From assembly GCA_937967405.1 (NCBI GenBank), contig CALCJV010000003.1, positions 1 through 54,755 on the forward strand: 54,755 nt of DNA. Reading direction: 5' to 3'. The notes under the pieces were generated by a model that did no database searches, was not told where the DNA came from, and was given only the letters and a program-made list of their open reading frames with translations. Positions 51,759 to 54,755 of the stretch are shown here, in pieces; within the stretch, counting starts at the first letter, position 1, and each line of letters opens with the position of its first letter. The stretch is from an uncultured Chloroflexales bacterium (GTDB lineage: Bacteria > Chloroflexota > Chloroflexia > Chloroflexales > Chloroflexaceae). A program made the translations under genes and the position numbers.

Positions 51759-52183
51759 TGGCCCTGTTGCACGGCTTCGCCCGCCTTGACCCGAAGCTCT
51801 TTGACTTTTCCCGCAACGGGCGAGTGGACGTTGGTATTCATCTTCATGGCCTCAATCACAACCACAGGATCATTGACTTTGACGGTATCGCCGGGCTTGA
51901 CTTTGATCTCGACGAGAATGCCTGCAATCGGCGAAGTCAGCTCTTTCTCTGCGCCCCCCCCAGTAGGCGGAGCAGCGTTGTCGGTGCTAGGGGTACTTGC
52001 CGCAGGCGGGCTGCTAGCGGGCACGGGGGTAGGGCGCGGGCTGCTCACTGGTACCGGTGATTGCAGCATCGGCCCACTACCGGTGCCGGGTACGGCTCCG
52101 TAGCCGGTGACTTCATCATCCTCAAGGAGTTCGACTTCGACATCGTAAGCGACCCCTTCGACCGTAATGCGTAAGCGTTTCAC
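51737..52183 (-). CDS. Biotin carrier protein of the Na+-pumping decarboxylase
   Basis: 148 residues from a GTG with GAGGGAG upstream. The N-terminal strand RLRITVEGVAYDVEVELLED is followed by a Pro/Ala-rich linker (about 30-75) and the biotinyl domain with EAMKMNTNV, whose lysine is biotinylated, and the ending VQQGHVLMTFE. It swings carboxybiotin between the alpha carboxyltransferase and the beta membrane subunit. The last six codons are duplicated downstream by a 38-bp direct repeat. Confidence 0.95.
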   Translation of the reverse strand: MKRLRITVEGVAYDVEVELLEDDEVTGYGAVPGTGSGPMLQSPVPVSSPRPTPVPASSPPAASTPSTDNAAPPTGGGAEKELTSPIAGILVEIKVKPGDTVKVNDPVVVIEAMKMNTNVHSPVAGKVKELRVKAGEAVQQGHVLMTFE

Positions 52184-52219
52184 TGGTTGCTCTCCCTCTG
52201 TGCATAAGTTGCACGACTA

Positions 52220-52636
52220 CTACTTCTTCACATTGGCGCGTTGCCGAACAACCTGATGCCCGGCCATAATCCCGACCCGTCCTAGCTGGGCCCAACCCTG
52301 ATCCCCCAATCCGGCTCGGTAGCGCACCCGCGTAATGCGAACCGGCTGACCGAGCATCTCGTGTGCAGCGGCGGCGAGTACCACCACAAGCGCAGGCGAT
52401 ACACCCGCATCGGTGGCAGCACTGATCTGGCGGGCCACTTCATCTGCGGCCGATGCTGCCGGTGGAATCGGCAAGGCTGAGGCGGCAGGCGTACTTTCTA
52501 GTTGAGATTTATCCTTCGGTTGCTCGATGTAGCGAAACAACGAGATCACCCCAACTAGCAGCAGTAGCCCAAAAAAGACAACGGTTACCCCCACAAGGGT
52601 AAGTTGTAAGCCCTGCACCAGAAGCTCTAGGTTCAT
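52220..52636 (-). CDS. OadG/MmdD-type small membrane subunit of the Na+ pump
   Basis: 138 residues from the ATG at 52636. A single membrane segment (about 8-33, LTLVGVTVVFFGLLLLVGVISLF) is followed by a Ser/Ala/Pro linker and a C-terminal alpha+beta region (about 65-130) with VALAAAAHEMLG-like helix and GRVGIM strand. It resembles OadG, which holds alpha and beta together. It lies between the alpha and biotin-carrier genes with short gaps. The family diverges fast, so the call rests on topology and order. Confidence 0.85.
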   Translation of the reverse strand: MNLELLVQGLQLTLVGVTVVFFGLLLLVGVISLFRYIEQPKDKSQLESTPAASALPIPPAASAADEVARQISAATDAGVSPALVVVLAAAAHEMLGQPVRITRVRYRAGLGDQGWAQLGRVGIMAGHQVVRQRANVKK

Positions 52637-52669
52637 GCGTGCTTCTCCTTTCTCCACGATCAGCGTGAC

Positions 52670-54220
52670 CTACATCGGGATCAAGCCATGTTTTTTCGCT
52701 GGGCGCACATCACGCTTAGTTCGCAAGGCTTCGAGCGCAAAGCTCAGGTAGCGGCGCGTGTCTTGTGGCTCGATCACATCATCAATCAAGTTGCGCGAGG
52801 CACTGACATAGGGGTTGGCAAATTCGGCGTGATACTGTTCGATAAACGCCTTGCGGGTCGCATCGGGGTCTGCGGCCTGCTTGATCTCGTTGCGATAGAC
52901 GATATTCACCGCGCCCTCTGCGCCCATCACAGCAACTTCGCCCGTTGGCCATGCGGCCACCCGATCTGCACCGAGTTCCTTACCACACATGGCCAGATAC
53001 GCGCCGCCGTAGGCTTTCCGTAGAATGATTGTGATCTTGGGCACGGTCGCGGAGGAGTAGGCAAACAGCATCTTTGCGCCGTGCCGGATAATGCCACCGT
53101 ATTCCTGTTGTACGCCGGGCATAAAGCCGGGCACATCTACCAATGTCACGAGCGGGATGTTGAATGCATTGCAGAAGCGCACAAAGCGCGAGATTTTGTC
53201 GGAGGCGTTAATGTCCAACGAGCCAGCCATGACCATCGGCTGGTTGGCAACAATGCCGATGCTGCGCCCGTTCATGCGGGCAAATCCAACGAGGCAGTTC
53301 GGGGCGTAGTTCTCTTGGATTTCGAAGAAATCACCATCATCCACAATCTGGGTGATAATCGGGCGCATATCGTAGGCTTCGCGGTCACTGTCAGGGATCA
53401 CCGTATTGAGGGCTGGAGCAGGGGCAAAGACCAGTGTGCCATCGCCGTAATCGGGCGGGTCTTGCAGATTGTTGGGCGGCAGGAAGCTCAGCAGGCGTTG
53501 GCACAGCGCAATCGCGTGATCGTCATCATCAGCGATCAGGTGCACAACACCGCTATGGGCTTGCTGGGCGAAGGCCCCGCCCAGCTCTTCTTCGGTAACT
53601 TGCTCGCCCGTTACTTGGCGGATCACCTGTGGCCCAGTGATGAACAGCTTGCCTGTGTTCTTCACCATAATGATGAAGTCCATTAGGGCTGGCGAATAAG
53701 CCGCGCCGCCAGCACAGGGCCCCGCGATGATGGCGATCTGAGGCACGACCCCAGACAGCAGGACGTGGTGGTAGAAGATACGCCCGTAGCCGCTCAAAGC
53801 ATCCACACCCTCTTGGATCCGTGCGCCGCCGCTATCGTTGATCAAGATCAGCGGTGCGCCCGATTTCAGAGCCATTGTCATCGTCTGGACAATCTTATCG
53901 GCGTGCATCTCGCCGACTGCTCCACCGCCTACGGTGAAATCCTGTGCAGCAACATAGACGGGCTGCCCCGCAATGCTGCCCAAGCCTGTAATGACACCAT
54001 CGGCGGGCAGTTCCTCGTTCTGCATCTGGAAGCGATGACAGCGATGTTTAGTGAATAGAAACAGTTCCTGAAACGTCTCTGCATCAAGCAGCCGTCCCAA
54101 GCGTTCGCGGGCAGTCAGCTTGCCTTGTTCGTGCTGTCGGGCGATGCGTTTTGGGCCGCCGCCTGCTTGCAGGTGCTTGCGGAGTTCGCGCAGGTGCTTA
54201 ATCTTGTCCTGTGTGCTCAT
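52670..54220 (-). CDS. Carboxyltransferase alpha subunit (methylmalonyl-CoA decarboxylase / acyl-CoA carboxylase type)
   Basis: 516 residues from the ATG at 54220, with GAGGAA upstream; this is the usual MmdA/PccB length. The frame stays open to 54496 but the added sequence is unlike the family. The two crotonase-like halves show GKLTARERLGRLLDA, NDSGGARIQEGVDALSGYGRIF, GPCAGGAAYSPAL, VDVPGFMPG, and KAYGGAYLAMCGK. It transfers CO2 from methylmalonyl-CoA (or a related acyl-CoA) to biotin. With beta, gamma/delta and carrier genes next to it, it belongs to a Na+-coupled decarboxylase, although PccB-type carboxylases look alike. Confidence 0.94.
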   Translation of the reverse strand: MSTQDKIKHLRELRKHLQAGGGPKRIARQHEQGKLTARERLGRLLDAETFQELFLFTKHRCHRFQMQNEELPADGVITGLGSIAGQPVYVAAQDFTVGGGAVGEMHADKIVQTMTMALKSGAPLILINDSGGARIQEGVDALSGYGRIFYHHVLLSGVVPQIAIIAGPCAGGAAYSPALMDFIIMVKNTGKLFITGPQVIRQVTGEQVTEEELGGAFAQQAHSGVVHLIADDDDHAIALCQRLLSFLPPNNLQDPPDYGDGTLVFAPAPALNTVIPDSDREAYDMRPIITQIVDDGDFFEIQENYAPNCLVGFARMNGRSIGIVANQPMVMAGSLDINASDKISRFVRFCNAFNIPLVTLVDVPGFMPGVQQEYGGIIRHGAKMLFAYSSATVPKITIILRKAYGGAYLAMCGKELGADRVAAWPTGEVAVMGAEGAVNIVYRNEIKQAADPDATRKAFIEQYHAEFANPYVSASRNLIDDVIEPQDTRRYLSFALEALRTKRDVRPAKKHGLIPM

Positions 54221-54669
54221 TGATTCCTCTGCCTTGCCTAAAAGGTTGCTAGTGATCGTCGCAGGTTGCCCTGCTATCGTCTCTATCATACCGCATGCTC
54301 GCAACATTGGAGCAATCTCATTCGCAAATATTGAACAATCGCACCCTATCTTACCGCAAAAGATCCTGTTTGAGAGAAAATAAATCTTCACTTCACGGTC
54401 TATCTTCCTATCACTTGGTGCTGCAAGGGTTGGATAGCGGTGCCGCAGCGCGGGTGGCAAGAGGAGGCTGCATATCACGCGCATTGATGATTGCAACCGG
54501 CTAGAACAGCCCAGAAGCGGCGGGGGTACATGGGCGAGGGGGGACGAAAGGACTATTGCTATTTTTTAGGAAATGCTGTACTATTGGGAGGAAAGCAGGG
54601 ATCACTGGAATAAAAGGCACTTCTTTGAGTTATCTCCAACCCGAATACCTCTGTTACCCTCTGCCCTCC
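54221..54669. other. Long intergenic region upstream of the decarboxylase operon
   Basis: About 450 bp, more AT-rich than the rest, with no gene I can support. It contains the leader and probable promoter of the decarboxylase operon. A 69-codon plus-strand frame (54295-54504) looks fortuitous: no family resemblance and no good ribosome binding site. Confidence 0.5.
54285..54315 (-). promoter_or_regulatory. Possible promoter of the decarboxylase operon
   Basis: Minus strand TTGCTC (54315-54310), a long 19-bp spacer and TATGAT (54290-54285), about 65 bp before the alpha-subunit ATG. The spacing is not ideal. Confidence 0.35.
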
Positions 54670-54755
54670 TCATCTATTTACCTTCTTGCGTACAGCCCGT
54701 GTTCCGGTGAGCACCTGCTTCTCCATGTCTACGACACATACTTCCACGTCTTCAA
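54670..54755 (-). CDS. C-terminal end of a gene running off the right edge (unidentified)
   Basis: On the minus strand the last 27 codons read EDVEVCVVDMEKQVLTGTRA and then VRKKVNR and a TGA. The composition is coding-like, with a beta strand followed by a basic tail that would suit the end of a hotdog-fold acyl-CoA thioesterase, but the fragment is too short to assign. Confidence 0.4.
   Translation of the reverse strand, partial: EDVEVCVVDMEKQVLTGTRAVRKKVNR

Noticed and set aside
54221-54496. N-terminal extension of the carboxyltransferase alpha gene
   Set aside because: The frame is open but the sequence is unlike the family and lacks a ribosome binding site. The ATG at 54220 has GAGGAA and gives the family length.

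Overview
The window reads as a chromosomal segment of a Chloroflexota bacterium, most likely a filamentous Chloroflexales relative. This is inferred from the gene content and style: lipoproteins with Ala/Pro/Thr-rich linkers, WD40 arrays, radical-SAM/DUF512 proteins, a four-gene Na+-pumping decarboxylase, and an RND pump without a TolC-type partner. There is no rRNA, no convincing tRNA, no transposase, no phage gene and no CRISPR array. About 41 protein genes cover nearly all the DNA, most of them on the minus strand.

Layout. 1-7 kb: a truncated WD40 array, an SDR-family protein without the usual tyrosine, an alkyltransferase-like DNA-lesion binder, a GAF/GAF/HD-GYP phosphodiesterase, a PDZ/radical-SAM/DUF512 protein, and an ECF sigma factor with its membrane partner. 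7-15 kb: a probable operon marR - RND pump - membrane-fusion lipoprotein - six-repeat secreted protein, with a good promoter and a candidate operator. 15-24 kb: release factor 3; a 1323-residue fusion of beta-helix, degenerate EAL domain and two AAA modules; Dps; and a lipoprotein made of two tandem BMP/Med receptors. 24-33 kb: tgt, a histidine phosphatase, fabI, a family-5 solute-binding lipoprotein whose two halves are in reversed order, a membrane coiled-coil protein, a GH1 glycosidase and comF. 33-42 kb: a FUSC-type membrane protein translationally coupled to a heavy-metal P1B-ATPase with a CxxxC ladder, ppk1, a ParA ATPase with a C-terminal zinc ribbon, an M23 peptidase and a small unknown protein. 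42-46.5 kb: an ArsR/SmtB regulator divergent from a lipoprotein, a CbiL/NikL-like subunit and cbiMQO (cobalt/nickel uptake). 46.5-54.7 kb: a FtsX/MacB permease, an MFS transporter, the four-subunit methylmalonyl-CoA/oxaloacetate decarboxylase Na+ pump, and the last codons of another gene at the edge.

The most unusual items are the beta-helix/EAL/AAA fusion (16989-20960) and the circularly permuted solute-binding protein (27086-29077). A recurring organisational feature is that convergent gene pairs share hairpins overlapping their stop codons, and several other operons end in strong hairpins without a T-run. All family assignments come from reading motifs by eye; no database search was possible.
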